64,000 nt of DNA from Lachnospiraceae bacterium (GTDB taxonomy: Bacteria; Bacillota; Clostridia; Lachnospirales; Lachnospiraceae): contig JALELZ010000002.1 in the NCBI GenBank assembly GCA_022768465.1, forward strand, positions 62,001 to 126,000. Direction: 5' to 3'. Below the pieces are notes generated by a model. It was given only the letters and a program-made list of their open reading frames with translations. It made no database searches and was not told the origin of the DNA. How positions within the stretch are numbered: position 1 is the first letter of the stretch; each line of letters opens with the position of its first letter. The position numbers and the translations under genes were made by a program. Of this stretch, positions 17,107-26,550 are shown piece after piece.

Positions 17107-18747
17107 ATGAAGTTTTTAGGCATGATAAACCCTGTTGAACCTAAGGTACATAAAAAATCATGGTTTTTGTTCAGAGCTTTGTTCTCAAGAACTACCTTGC
17201 TGTTGATTTTTCTTTCTATTCAGATAGGAATTCTGTATGCGGTTTTTACATATCTTAACAATAGGCTTGCATACGGCTTTTTTATCCTGCTTTCAATTGT
17301 TGAAACATTTATCATTGTAAACAGTAAATCAATAGGCTCTAACCTTAAGATAGCATGGATAGTGCCGATACTCGGTCTGCCTGTTTTCGGCGGACTTTTC
17401 TTTCTTTACTATAAGCTTCAGGGTGTGGTTTATCTCAAGAATAAGGCTATAGCTCAAGAGATAGAAAGATCAGGTCCTTTCATGCGTCAGGATCAGGCAG
17501 TTCAGCGCAATATAGATGCTGAAAACAGTGATCTTTCAGGATTGTCAAAATATCTTTCATCGACTTGTGGCTTTCCTGCATTTGAATGCAGCAAGGCGGT
17601 TCATTATGATGACGGCATTCCTTTTTTTGAAAGCTTATTCAATGAGCTTGAAAAGGCTGAAAAATTCATTTTTATGGAATATTTTATAATAAGCTTCGGA
17701 ACAATATCAGACATGCTTTTTAACATTCTCAAGGAGAAAGCAGATAAGGGCGTTAAGGTTTACCTTATTTATGACGGTACAAATACAGTAAAGAATCTGC
17801 CGTTTTCATTTGAGAAGAAGCTTAATGATTCCGGGATCCATACAAAGGTCTTTTCCAAGCTTAAGCCTATGCTTGAGTCATACCAGAATCACAGAGACCA
17901 TAGAAAGATATGTGTTATTGACGGAAAGACAGCATTTACAGGCGGAATTAATATTGCTGATGAATACGCAAATATTGAGCTCAGGTTCGGAACATGGAAG
18001 GATTCCGGAATCATGATAAAGGGCCCTGCTGTCAATTCGTTCAGCATGATGTTCCTGCAGACGTGGAACTCGACATTTATTCCTCCTGCTAAACGTAAAA
18101 AACTCAAGCTTGAAAATTGCTGCAGGCTTGATTATGAGAAATATTATATCAGGCACAGCAGTAATGAACTCCATGATGAAAATAATAACATCGGCAGACA
18201 TTCATTTGTTATTCCGTATGCGGATAGCCCTTTGGATGACGAAAAGGTAGGAGAGAATGTTTATTGTTCAATAATAAACACTGCCTCTAAATATCTTTAT
18301 ATCTGTACACCTTATCTTATTCTTGATGACGAAATGGTTCAGGCACTGGTGTTCGCATCAAAAAGAGGTGTCGATGTCAAGATAATGCTTCCGCATATTC
18401 CGGATAAGCCGTATGCATTCTGGCTTGCTCATGCATATTATTATGAGCTTATTGACGGCGGCGTTGAGATATATGAATATATGCCGGGCTTTGTTCATAC
18501 CAAGGAATTTATATGTGACGATATAAAGGGAGTCTGCGGAACGATAAACCTTGACTACAGAAGTCTGTATCTTCATTTTGAAAATGCTGTATTCCTTTAT
18601 AATGAGAAAGCAGTGTTGGATATGAAAAAAAGCTTTTTGGAGTCCCTAAAGGATTGTGAGATTATCACCATGGAAAAGTTATATAAATATTCGAAATCAA
18701 GGCTTTTTGTCGGAAGAATGCTTAAGATAATTGCTCCGCTTTTCTAA
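17107..18747 (+). CDS. cls: Cardiolipin synthase (two HKD motifs)
   Basis: A 546-aa membrane phospholipase-D-family enzyme that joins phosphatidylglycerol molecules into cardiolipin. Two N-terminal helices lie within about 30-110. The first HKD motif has H265, K267 and D272, the second H464, K466 and D471; both are intact. The ATG at 17107 directly follows GGGAG, with almost no spacing. An in-frame ATG at 17122 is the alternative and would remove five residues. A TATAAT (17075-17080) upstream is a possible -10 but lacks a good -35. The region 16929-17106 holds nothing else I can support. Confidence 0.92.
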   Translation: MKFLGMINPVEPKVHKKSWFLFRALFSRTTLLLIFLSIQIGILYAVFTYLNNRLAYGFFILLSIVETFIIVNSKSIGSNLKIAWIVPILGLPVFGGLFFLYYKLQGVVYLKNKAIAQEIERSGPFMRQDQAVQRNIDAENSDLSGLSKYLSSTCGFPAFECSKAVHYDDGIPFFESLFNELEKAEKFIFMEYFIISFGTISDMLFNILKEKADKGVKVYLIYDGTNTVKNLPFSFEKKLNDSGIHTKVFSKLKPMLESYQNHRDHRKICVIDGKTAFTGGINIADEYANIELRFGTWKDSGIMIKGPAVNSFSMMFLQTWNSTFIPPAKRKKLKLENCCRLDYEKYYIRHSSNELHDENNNIGRHSFVIPYADSPLDDEKVGENVYCSIINTASKYLYICTPYLILDDEMVQALVFASKRGVDVKIMLPHIPDKPYAFWLAHAYYYELIDGGVEIYEYMPGFVHTKEFICDDIKGVCGTINLDYRSLYLHFENAVFLYNEKAVLDMKKSFLESLKDCEIITMEKLYKYSKSRLFVGRMLKIIAPLF

Positions 18748-18873
18748 AAAGTGTAAGGAATTATAAAGAAATTAATCAACAGTAAAACACATTTTGTAAA
18801 TATTATATAATTAAGTGTAATTAGTGTTGCTTAGAGTAATTTAAACTATATTTATATTAATGCGGATAAAACT

Positions 18874-20136
18874 ATGAGAAAGAAAAACAATATTAAGAAC
18901 AGGCTTATAATTATGTCGCTTGCAGCTGTATTGGGAGTAAACACTATTCCGGCTTATGCAGCGACCTTAGGAAGCGGATCTCAGAGCTATAGAATAAGCG
19001 TGCTTAAGGCTATCGGCGCCGCAGATTCAGGCTATGATACCGAAGAAATATGTACGAGAGCTGATTTTGCAAAGCTTTTGGTGCTTTCAAGCACATATAA
19101 GGATACTGCGAATACTTTGATAACATCGGCTGCTGCCAATGATGTTGCATCGACCTACAGCGGTGCGCAGTATATAAAGACTGCGCTTACAAACGGCTGG
19201 ATGCGCACCAGACTCGGCGGACGCTTTGCACCTGAGGAAGCCGTCACACTTAATGATGCCGTCAGAGCCGTAATTAAGCTTTTAGGCTATGAGGACAGTG
19301 ACTTTTCAAGCAACATTTCGCAGGAGAGACTTTCTCTTTTTAAGAGTCTTAAGCTTTCAGACGGTGTAAATGCTTCAAAGGGTACAGATACTCTGACAAA
19401 GCGTGACAGCATTAATATAATTTACAATCTGCTCAGGACAAATACCAAGGGCGGCGGAAGCATCTACGGTTCTGCCATAGACCTTACTTTGGGTTCTGAC
19501 GGTGAGCTTAACGCAACAAATGTAATTGAAAGCAATTTAAGCGGACCGCTTCTTATTAAGAGCGTTGATGAGCTCAAGAAATCTATTCCGTTTGATCTTT
19601 CCGGAGCTGCTTACTACCTTAACGGTCAGAATTCTGGTCAGTTCGGAAGAATGTATCTTGAAAGCCAGATACGTTCAAACGGCTGGGTAATTGTTTATTA
19701 CAATGAAAGCGCAAGAACTATTTGGGCATACGGTTCTGATACAGGAAATAATACGTACCACTGTGTTCAGGGTAAGGTTACGAGCATTGTTTATGACAAT
19801 GAAAACATTGCCGCACCTTCTGCCGTATATATTGACAGCGTTAAATACACGCTTAACAGCTCTGAGGTCAAGTTCATGTTCTCGCTTAACGGAGATATCG
19901 GGGTAGGTGACTACTGTGTTCTTATCTGCAGAACTACATATGATCCTAATGATGACGGAGAGGATAATTCCAATCCTTATGCTGTTGCTGTTGTAAAGTG
20001 GAACAGGAATACAGACGGCAGCACTGTCGGAACCATTATTGCGGAAAATTCCGGACATTATAAGAGTAAAGCGGAGCCGGGCTCTGCCGGAGGTGCAAAT
20101 TCCTCAGGCTCCACAGGCACTGAATCAGGCAGCTGA
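18874..20136 (+). CDS. Exported SLH-like protein, first gene of a MacAB-type operon
   Basis: A 420-aa protein with a basic N-terminus and signal peptide ending near PAYA-ATL (about 30). Residues about 40-190 have S-layer-homology character: an RADFAKLLV start, FAPEEAVTLNDAVRAVIKLLGYED and a TLTKRDSINIIYNLL repeat. The remainder is beta-rich with no family I recognise, ending in a Gly/Ser-rich tail. It is followed after 36 bases by a MacA-like adaptor and then MacB subunits. Inference: it anchors to the cell wall and works with the exporter, as its cargo or as an extracytoplasmic extension. Confidence 0.65.
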   Translation: MRKKNNIKNRLIIMSLAAVLGVNTIPAYAATLGSGSQSYRISVLKAIGAADSGYDTEEICTRADFAKLLVLSSTYKDTANTLITSAAANDVASTYSGAQYIKTALTNGWMRTRLGGRFAPEEAVTLNDAVRAVIKLLGYEDSDFSSNISQERLSLFKSLKLSDGVNASKGTDTLTKRDSINIIYNLLRTNTKGGGSIYGSAIDLTLGSDGELNATNVIESNLSGPLLIKSVDELKKSIPFDLSGAAYYLNGQNSGQFGRMYLESQIRSNGWVIVYYNESARTIWAYGSDTGNNTYHCVQGKVTSIVYDNENIAAPSAVYIDSVKYTLNSSEVKFMFSLNGDIGVGDYCVLICRTTYDPNDDGEDNSNPYAVAVVKWNRNTDGSTVGTIIAENSGHYKSKAEPGSAGGANSSGSTGTESGS

Positions 20137-20172
20137 AACCTATAAACATAATATTTTGGAATAAATATAGGA

Positions 20173-21912
20173 ATGAATATTAAAGATATAAAGAATAAGA
20201 TAAAAATATCTAAGCTTTCTAAAAAGCGCAGGATAGCGGTGCTTATAGCGGCAGCCGTACTTATCGCTGTCATATTTTTTATCGTGCATAAAAAAAAGCA
20301 GGCTGCTATGTCTGCCATGGATACGAGCGTTGTTAATACTGACTTTGTTATGCGCGGAGAGATATCTAACGAGCTTACATCGTCAGGTACGCTTTCTCCT
20401 AAAAATACCTATACGATAACCTCGCTTGTTACCGGAGAAATACTTTCTGCGGATTTTGAAGAGGGCGATCAGGTAGAAGAAGGACAGGTGCTTTTTGTAA
20501 TCGATAACTCAGATATTACAAAGGATGTGGATTCAGCATCAAGAAGCCTTGAAACTGCAAAAGAGGATTATGAGCTGGCTGAAAAAGACTATAAGAAGGC
20601 TGTTTCCGAGCTTGGAGGCGGTACTGTAAGATCTCAGCAGACAGGCTATGTCAAAAATATCACTATAAAAGCAGGAGATTCCGTAGGAGGTTCGGATATA
20701 GCTTTAGCTGAGCTCTATAACGATAACATGATGAAGCTCAGACTCGCATTTCTTAATACTGACGCCGATGCAATTTCTGTCGGACAAAACGTTGCCGTTG
20801 AGCTTTCTGATACCGGGGAAACGATGCCGGGCCGCGTTGAATCTAAAAGTGATCTTATTGAGAGCATTAACAGCGGAACAATGGTTAAATATATCGACAT
20901 AGTTGTAGCCAATCCGGGAGGTCTCTCGACTTCAGACAGAGCAGTTGCCTATACAGGAGACCTTCATTCGATATCAGATGCAGCGTTTGAGCCGTATTTA
21001 AACGGCCAGCTTAAGGCGGAGCTTCCTTCATCGGTAAAGATATCAAAGGTGCTTATCACAGAAGGACAGTTTGTAACAAATGGTACAGCTTTATTTTTAA
21101 TAACGGCCGATACCTTAAACAATGCTAAAAGTGAAGCCGCAAAACAGCTTGATCAGGCAAAGAATACACTCGTTGATGCGGAAAATAATGTTTCATCAAT
21201 GAATGATACAGTTGATAAATATACTATTACCGCACCGATTTCAGGTCAGGTCATTACAAAGAAAATGAAGGCAGGAGACAAGATCAGCAATAACTCCAAC
21301 AGCTCCAATGAGCTTGCGCTTATTTATGATCTTTCAGAGCTTACCTTCCAGATGAGTATTGACGAGCTTGATATCAGCAAGGTCAAGGTAGGACAGAAGG
21401 TAAAGGTTACAGCAGACGCCTTTCCGGAAAAGACCTTCAGCGGGCATGTATCCAATGTCGGACTTAACGGTTCTGCATCCAACGGTGTGACTACTTATCC
21501 GGTCGTAGTAACTATGGATCAGCCTGGAGAACTGCTTCCGGGCATGAATGTTGACGGAGTCATTATCCTTGAACAAGCAGAGGATACCCTCTATATACCT
21601 GCTAATGCATTGCAGAGAGGGGATATTGTCTATGTTAAGGCTACTTCCTTAGAAAGCCCTGGCAATGATAATAAAAATGCTGATGAATCGTCAGGTGATG
21701 ATTATCTTGGCGATGCTCCGGAAGGATTTACTGCGGTTAAGGTTGAGACAGGAATCATATCCAATAGCTACGTAGAGATACTTTCGGGACTCAGCGAGGG
21801 TCAGGAGGTATATGTTAAGGATTCTATGTCAGGCATGGATTTTGGCTACGGAATGTATTACGATGACGGCTACGGCGGACCTCCTCCTGACGGCGGCGGA
21901 CCGGGCTATTAA
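20173..21912 (+). CDS. MacA/HlyD-type adaptor of an ABC exporter
   Basis: A 579-aa protein with a cytoplasmic basic N-terminus, one membrane helix (about 17-38) and an extracytoplasmic adaptor. Two lipoyl-like halves are visible (GEILSADFEEGDQVEEGQVL and TITAPISGQVITKKMKAGD), with a coiled segment of conserved LDQAKNTLVDAENN. A beta-barrel region (VGQKVKVTADAFPEKTFSGHV) and membrane-proximal region follow. It ends in a Gly/Pro-rich tail. It would bridge the MacB permease to outer wall components. In Gram-positives such adaptors have no outer-membrane channel, so it presumably guides substrate or senses it. Confidence 0.85.
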   Translation: MNIKDIKNKIKISKLSKKRRIAVLIAAAVLIAVIFFIVHKKKQAAMSAMDTSVVNTDFVMRGEISNELTSSGTLSPKNTYTITSLVTGEILSADFEEGDQVEEGQVLFVIDNSDITKDVDSASRSLETAKEDYELAEKDYKKAVSELGGGTVRSQQTGYVKNITIKAGDSVGGSDIALAELYNDNMMKLRLAFLNTDADAISVGQNVAVELSDTGETMPGRVESKSDLIESINSGTMVKYIDIVVANPGGLSTSDRAVAYTGDLHSISDAAFEPYLNGQLKAELPSSVKISKVLITEGQFVTNGTALFLITADTLNNAKSEAAKQLDQAKNTLVDAENNVSSMNDTVDKYTITAPISGQVITKKMKAGDKISNNSNSSNELALIYDLSELTFQMSIDELDISKVKVGQKVKVTADAFPEKTFSGHVSNVGLNGSASNGVTTYPVVVTMDQPGELLPGMNVDGVIILEQAEDTLYIPANALQRGDIVYVKATSLESPGNDNKNADESSGDDYLGDAPEGFTAVKVETGIISNSYVEILSGLSEGQEVYVKDSMSGMDFGYGMYYDDGYGGPPPDGGGPGY

Positions 21913-21920
21913 GGAGTAAG

Positions 21921-22649
21921 ATGGAAGCTGCAAAATTTGACGCCTGCACTGAGCCGCTCATAAGCCTCAGAGGCATTTACAAGATATATAAGATGGGCGA
22001 TGAGGAAGTTCATGCAAATGACGGCATCGACCTTGACATTTATAAAGGTGAATTTGTTGCAATAGTCGGCAAATCCGGTTCCGGCAAATCTACGCTTATG
22101 AATATCATAGGAGCTCTTGATGTGCCTACAAGCGGTAATTATTTCCTCGGAGGACAGGACACAAGTTCTATGAGCGATAATGAGCTTGCTGAGGTAAGGA
22201 ATCATATGCTTGGTTTTATTTTTCAGCAGTACAATCTTCTGCCAAAGCTGAGCATTCTTGAAAATGTTGAACTGCCGCTTTTATATCAGGGTGTAAAGGC
22301 AGTCGAGCGCAGGGAAAAAGCTATGCGTGAGCTTGAAAAGGTCGGACTGACTGACAAGGCAAAAAACAAACCTCATCAGCTTTCCGGCGGTCAGCAGCAG
22401 AGAGTTTCTATAGCAAGAGCTCTTGCAGGCTCACCATCCATAATACTTGCGGATGAGCCTACCGGAGCCCTGGATTCAAAGACTTCAAAGGAAGTGCTTT
22501 CTTATATAAAACAGCTTAATTCCGAAGGAAACACCATTGTTATGATCACTCATGACCCGACACTTGCAATGCAGGCAAGAAGAGTCGTACAGATCATGGA
22601 CGGTAAAATAACCTTTGACGGAAGTTCGGAGGAATATGGAAAGCTTTAA
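21921..22649 (+). CDS. MacB-type ABC exporter ATPase
   Basis: A 242-aa LolD/MacB-class ATPase. Walker A is GKSGSGKST, the Q-loop FIFQQYNLLPKLS, the signature LSGGQQQR, Walker B ILADEPTGALD and the switch His in ITHDP. An AAGGAG site precedes the ATG, eight bases after the adaptor stop. Its last codons overlap the permease start by 14 bases. It powers the permease encoded next, most likely for antibiotic, peptide or lipid-linked substrate export; the substrate is unknown. Confidence 0.93.
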   Translation: MEAAKFDACTEPLISLRGIYKIYKMGDEEVHANDGIDLDIYKGEFVAIVGKSGSGKSTLMNIIGALDVPTSGNYFLGGQDTSSMSDNELAEVRNHMLGFIFQQYNLLPKLSILENVELPLLYQGVKAVERREKAMRELEKVGLTDKAKNKPHQLSGGQQQRVSIARALAGSPSIILADEPTGALDSKTSKEVLSYIKQLNSEGNTIVMITHDPTLAMQARRVVQIMDGKITFDGSSEEYGKL

Positions 22650-23811
22650 AATGGCGCTGCGCTCAATAGCGGGCAATAAAATGCGCTCTTTTCTGACTAT
22701 GCTCGGCATTATTATAGGTGTTGCCTCGGTAATAATGCTGGTCTCTATAGTACATGGATACATGAATTCCATGATAGCGAGCTTTTCGGATATGGGCGTT
22801 GACCAGATAAATGTTTATGTAACAAATACTGCATCCAGGTCACTTGATACCGATGAATTTTATGATTATATAGGCGAGCACAGTGATCTGTATGCCTATA
22901 TGACACCTACCGCAGACATGCCCGGTAACCTTAAAAACGGCAGTGAATCAATGAGCTATACCTCAATAGGAGGCTACTCGGAGGATTATCTTAATATAAA
23001 AGGATATAAGCTTCAGGCAGGCAGAAATTTATCATATTCAGATATGGTAAATGCCAACAAAGTTACCGTAATGGGCTATTATACCGCATGGTACATGTTT
23101 GGCAGTGCTGATGCTGCTGTCGGACAGAAGGTAAAGATAAACGGAAATGTTTTTGAAATAATAGGAGTTGTTGAAAAACAGGATCCAACTTATTTTGAAG
23201 CCGGAGGCATGGATGATTTTGCATGGATACCTTATTCTACGGCGGCAAAAATATCTAAGAGCGGAAGAGTCTCTAATTTTATTGTCTCTGTAAGAGATCC
23301 GCAAAGATCTGAAGAGGCTACAGCTGATCTTGAAAATTATCTCGATTCGATATTTATGAGCAGTGATCTTTACAGTGTATATGCTAATTCATCAATGCTT
23401 AAGGAAATGAATTCTATGATCAGCCGTCTTTCTCTTATGCTCGGAGGCATTGCCGGTATATCTCTTCTTGTAGCAGGGGTAGGTGTAATGAATATAATGC
23501 TCGTCTCTGTAACTGAAAGAACAAGAGAGATAGGTATCAGAAAGGCATTGGGTGCCAAAAGAATGGCTATTATGATACAGTTTGTAATAGAAGCAGCAGT
23601 GACCAGTACCATAGGAGGAATAATAGGAATTATAGTCGGTTCTGCATTTACATCTGTTATCGGAACTGCAATAGGCATTAAATGTACTCCGACAATAAGT
23701 GCTGTATTGATCTCCTTCAGTGTTTCTGTAGGAATCGGATTGATATTTGGCTATATGCCGGCAAGGCGTGCGGCTAAACTTAATCCTATAGACGCGCTAA
23801 GAAGCGAATAA
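22636..23811 (+). CDS. MacB/FtsX-type ABC exporter permease
   Basis: A 391-aa permease with one N-terminal helix (FLTMLGIIIGVASVIMLVS), a large extracytoplasmic MacB_PCD domain and three C-terminal helices of the FtsX domain. The diagnostic block GVGVMNIMLVSVTERTREIG is present. I choose the ATG at 22636 because GGAGG (22628-22632) lies just before it and overlaps the ATPase end; a longer frame back to a TTG at 22615 has no such site. It is a mechanotransmission-type exporter half that should dimerise with the ATPase and adaptor. Confidence 0.9.
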   Translation: MESFKMALRSIAGNKMRSFLTMLGIIIGVASVIMLVSIVHGYMNSMIASFSDMGVDQINVYVTNTASRSLDTDEFYDYIGEHSDLYAYMTPTADMPGNLKNGSESMSYTSIGGYSEDYLNIKGYKLQAGRNLSYSDMVNANKVTVMGYYTAWYMFGSADAAVGQKVKINGNVFEIIGVVEKQDPTYFEAGGMDDFAWIPYSTAAKISKSGRVSNFIVSVRDPQRSEEATADLENYLDSIFMSSDLYSVYANSSMLKEMNSMISRLSLMLGGIAGISLLVAGVGVMNIMLVSVTERTREIGIRKALGAKRMAIMIQFVIEAAVTSTIGGIIGIIVGSAFTSVIGTAIGIKCTPTISAVLISFSVSVGIGLIFGYMPARRAAKLNPIDALRSE

Positions 23812-23917
23812 ACATTTCAGAAGTTATCAATTGTCAGCGAGTTGTAATTATTGAATATAATGACATATATTAAATAATCTGTATAGCGGCTGACACTTAC
23901 ACAGATTATTATGTATT

Positions 23918-23961
23918 CAAATTCGAAATTTGTAGAATATGACAGAATTTGCTGTTATAAT
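23918..23961 (+). promoter_or_regulatory. LysR gene promoter with inverted-repeat operator candidate
   Basis: CAAATT-CGA-AATTTG (23918-23932) is a perfect inverted repeat placed about 24 bases before an extended -10, TGTTATAAT (TATAAT 23956-23961). There is no good -35 box, so activation or autoregulation by a bound factor is plausible. The rest of 23812-24060 is AT-rich and without genes. Confidence 0.4.
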
Positions 23962-24060
23962 GCAGTAATCGCTATATTATATTTTTTGATATATTAATTT
24001 AGTAATAAGGAACAAAGGCGAATATAAGTACATAAGAATCTTTAAGGGGATAATATTTTT

Positions 24061-24957
24061 ATGAACATAAGGAATATCTACACGTTTCTCCAGGTCGCAT
24101 CATCGGAAAACATTACAAAAACAGGCGAGATACTCGGATACAGCCAGTCTACGGTCAGCGTGCAGATAAGCCAGCTTGAGGAAGAGCTTGGCGTTAAGCT
24201 GTTTGACAGGATAGGAAAGAAGATAGTTCTTACTCAGTACGGAGAGAACCTTGTACCTTATGCACATAATGTTGTGACTGCGGTAGAAGCTCTTTCAAAT
24301 TTCAAGGTTGCTGAGAGCGAGCTTGCCGGAACGATTCATGTGGGATTTATACAGTCATTGTTTGATACCACATTTCAGAAAATTATTATGAGCTATCAGG
24401 AGCGTTTTCCGCAGGTTAAGGTTTCTGTAACTGTAGAATCAACAGCCAATCTTGAAAAAATGCTTGCTAAAAATGAAGTGGATTTTGCATGTCTTATTGA
24501 CAGTGCTTTGGAAAATTCCAAGCTTCATGAGTATTATTCAAAGCATGCCAAGGTTGCTATAGTTACAGGCAATTCCAATCCGCTTGCATCAAAGGTGGTT
24601 CTGGATCCGGAAGACTTCCGCAATCAGAAATACATTTTCATGGAGGACGACGCGCCGTATAAGGTGGAATTCCAAAAAGCTCTTGCAGGCAGTCATGTAG
24701 AGGTTGAACCGAATCTTTACATTCAAAGCTGCAGCATGGCAAGAAAAATCTGCGAGAAATCGGACTATATAACTGTTATCCCGAGATATTCGGCTGATAA
24801 GTCATTAAGGGAAGGTAAGTGCGCGGAGCTTAAGCTCAGAGATCATGAGTTCTTCCAGGAAGTTAAGATAATCCATATGCAGCAGAAATTTATCACGCCT
24901 CAGATTGCCGGATTTATGGAGGAGGCAGCCAAGGGCTTTGACAGCATTTTGAGCTGA
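24061..24957 (+). CDS. LysR-family transcriptional regulator
   Basis: A 298-aa regulator. Residues 1-60 form the winged helix-turn-helix (MNIRNIYTFLQVASSENITKTGE, then QSTVSVQISQLEEELGVKLFDR). Residues about 90-295 form the periplasmic-binding-like effector domain (GTIHVGFIQS). Length and layout are typical. It is not adjacent to an obvious divergent target; the upstream MacAB operon is 250 bases away and the SPFH gene starts 27 bases downstream. The ligand and regulon are unknown. Confidence 0.9.
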   Translation: MNIRNIYTFLQVASSENITKTGEILGYSQSTVSVQISQLEEELGVKLFDRIGKKIVLTQYGENLVPYAHNVVTAVEALSNFKVAESELAGTIHVGFIQSLFDTTFQKIIMSYQERFPQVKVSVTVESTANLEKMLAKNEVDFACLIDSALENSKLHEYYSKHAKVAIVTGNSNPLASKVVLDPEDFRNQKYIFMEDDAPYKVEFQKALAGSHVEVEPNLYIQSCSMARKICEKSDYITVIPRYSADKSLREGKCAELKLRDHEFFQEVKIIHMQQKFITPQIAGFMEEAAKGFDSILS

Positions 24958-24984
24958 AATCATTGACATAACGGAGGATAATAT

Positions 24985-25881
24985 ATGTTTATAATCGGTA
25001 AAGTACTTTTCACTTTGATTTTTATTATATTAGTGATCATGCTTCTTGCATCCTGTATAAAGATAGTTCCGCAGGCTAATTCCTGGATCATAGAATTCTT
25101 AGGAAAGTACCACACCACATGGGAGGCCGGAATTCATTTCAAGATCCCGGTATTATACAGGATCGCAAAGAAGGTATCATTAAAGGAACAGGTTGCCGAT
25201 TTTGAACCGCAGCCTGTTATTACCAAGGACAATGTTACAATGATGGTGGACTCAGTCGTGTTCTTCAGTATTTTTGATCCGAAGAGCTTTGCATACGGAG
25301 TCGAGAGACCTATTGCAGCAATCGAAAACCTTTCTGCAACAACACTCAGAAATATTGTCGGCTCAATGACTCTTGACGAGACGCTTACAGGACGTGACGA
25401 GATCAACGGACAGATAACGACCATCCTTGATGAAGCTACAGATAAGTACGGTATCAAGGTCAGCAGAGTTGAGGTCAAGAACATAGACCCGCCTAAGTCA
25501 ATTAAGGAAGCCATGGAAAAGCAGATGAAGGCAGAGCGAGAGAAACGTGAAGCTATCCTTACCGCAGAGGGTAAGAAGCAGTCTGCGATCACTCTTGCAG
25601 AGGGTGAAAAAGAGGCTGCGATACTTAGAGCCGATGCAGTTAAGGAACAGCGTATCCGTGAGGCTCAGGGTGAGGCTGAGGCACTTTTGGCAGTACAGAG
25701 AGCAAAGGCAGAGGGTATCAGACTTATCAATGAGGCTGATCCTACAGATAAGTTCCTTACAATAAGAAGCTTTGAGGCAGCCGAGAAGATGGCTGACGGT
25801 CAGGCTACCAAGCTTGTAGTTCCTTCGGATATTGCCAATCTTGCAGGTACATTAAAGGCACTTAAGGATACTGTGGAATAA
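24985..25881 (+). CDS. SPFH/band-7 membrane scaffold protein (stomatin/QmcA-like)
   Basis: A 298-aa protein with an N-terminal membrane helix (about 5-25) and an SPFH domain (about 26-190, IVPQANSWIIEFLGKYHTTW, GSMTLDETLTGRDEIN). An Ala/Glu-rich coiled coil follows (about 185-240, KREAILTAEGKKQSAI, QGEAEALLAVQRAKAEG). This is the prokaryotic stomatin/QmcA layout, forming oligomeric membrane microdomain cages. A GGAGG site precedes the ATG. No NfeD protease gene follows, which is the common partner; instead a small membrane protein does. Confidence 0.9.
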   Translation: MFIIGKVLFTLIFIILVIMLLASCIKIVPQANSWIIEFLGKYHTTWEAGIHFKIPVLYRIAKKVSLKEQVADFEPQPVITKDNVTMMVDSVVFFSIFDPKSFAYGVERPIAAIENLSATTLRNIVGSMTLDETLTGRDEINGQITTILDEATDKYGIKVSRVEVKNIDPPKSIKEAMEKQMKAEREKREAILTAEGKKQSAITLAEGEKEAAILRADAVKEQRIREAQGEAEALLAVQRAKAEGIRLINEADPTDKFLTIRSFEAAEKMADGQATKLVVPSDIANLAGTLKALKDTVE

Positions 25882-25887
25882 TCTAAA

Positions 25888-26346
25888 ATGAGTATTATTA
25901 TTATCATTGCCGTATATCTTTTTATATTGTTATCGATAATTACAAAAAGAAAGAACGGGCAAGGCTCATCAAAGAACGCTGATTCATTAAGCAAGTTTAC
26001 AGCAACTGTCAGGAAGCATGCGAGCTCATTTAATTCTTCTTCATCATCTGCAGATACAGGACAGAAAATATTGTCCGGAGCCGGCGGTATCATTAATAAT
26101 GTTCAGGAGAGATCTGAATCAGATGAAGGCACCTCACCGTGGAGAAAAGGCATGCCGGGATATAAGCATGCCGAAGGCGGAGGACTTAAGCTTAAAGACG
26201 GCAATGTTTCCGGCATGGAAGACAGAAATCATGACTGGCTTGCAATGCAGCTAAAGGAAGAAGCGCGAATGAAGCGGGATATTGACCGTGAAATGTATAA
26301 TCTCAAGGTTGAGCATATTAAGGAACATAAGAAAATACATGGTTGA
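25888..26346 (+). CDS. Small membrane-anchored protein next to the SPFH gene
   Basis: A 152-aa protein I do not recognise. It begins with one hydrophobic helix (about 2-18) immediately followed by KRKNGQG, predicting an anchored cytoplasmic protein. A Ser-rich middle (SSFNSSSSSAD) leads to a charged C-terminal helix (about 115-150, LKEEARMKRDIDREMYNLKVEHIKEHKK). It starts six bases after the SPFH stop, so the pair is surely co-transcribed; no strong ribosome binding site is visible, suggesting translational coupling. Inference: a partner of the SPFH scaffold. Confidence 0.65.
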   Translation: MSIIIIIAVYLFILLSIITKRKNGQGSSKNADSLSKFTATVRKHASSFNSSSSSADTGQKILSGAGGIINNVQERSESDEGTSPWRKGMPGYKHAEGGGLKLKDGNVSGMEDRNHDWLAMQLKEEARMKRDIDREMYNLKVEHIKEHKKIHG

Positions 26347-26361
26347 CCGTGTCAGCTGTGC

Positions 26362-26390
26362 TTGACTACGAGGTTCAATAAGTATAAAAT
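26362..26390 (+). promoter_or_regulatory. Promoter for pnp
   Basis: TTGACT (26362-26367) and TAAAAT (26385-26390) with a 17-base spacer. The leader runs about 155 nt to the ATG at 26551. Its first part (26402-26443) can form an imperfect GAGTG/CGCTC stem-loop of the kind often cleaved in autoregulated pnp leaders, but the pairing is weak. Confidence 0.5.
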
Positions 26391-26550
26391 CGACTTTGTA
26401 TGACCGAGTGAGGTATGTTTTATTTATTTATATACACGCTCGTCTGCAGAGTCTTTTTATTTGATGAATTATGACTTAAAGATGGATATCGCACGCGAAA
26501 TCAGAGGGCATATATCTGCAGACACAGGAAAACGTGTAAAAGGAGACAAG

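Noticed and set aside
26461-26550. N-terminal extension of pnp from an upstream in-frame start
   Set aside because: A strong AAAGGAG site and ATG at 26551 explain translation, and the extension lacks a ribosome binding site and any family similarity.
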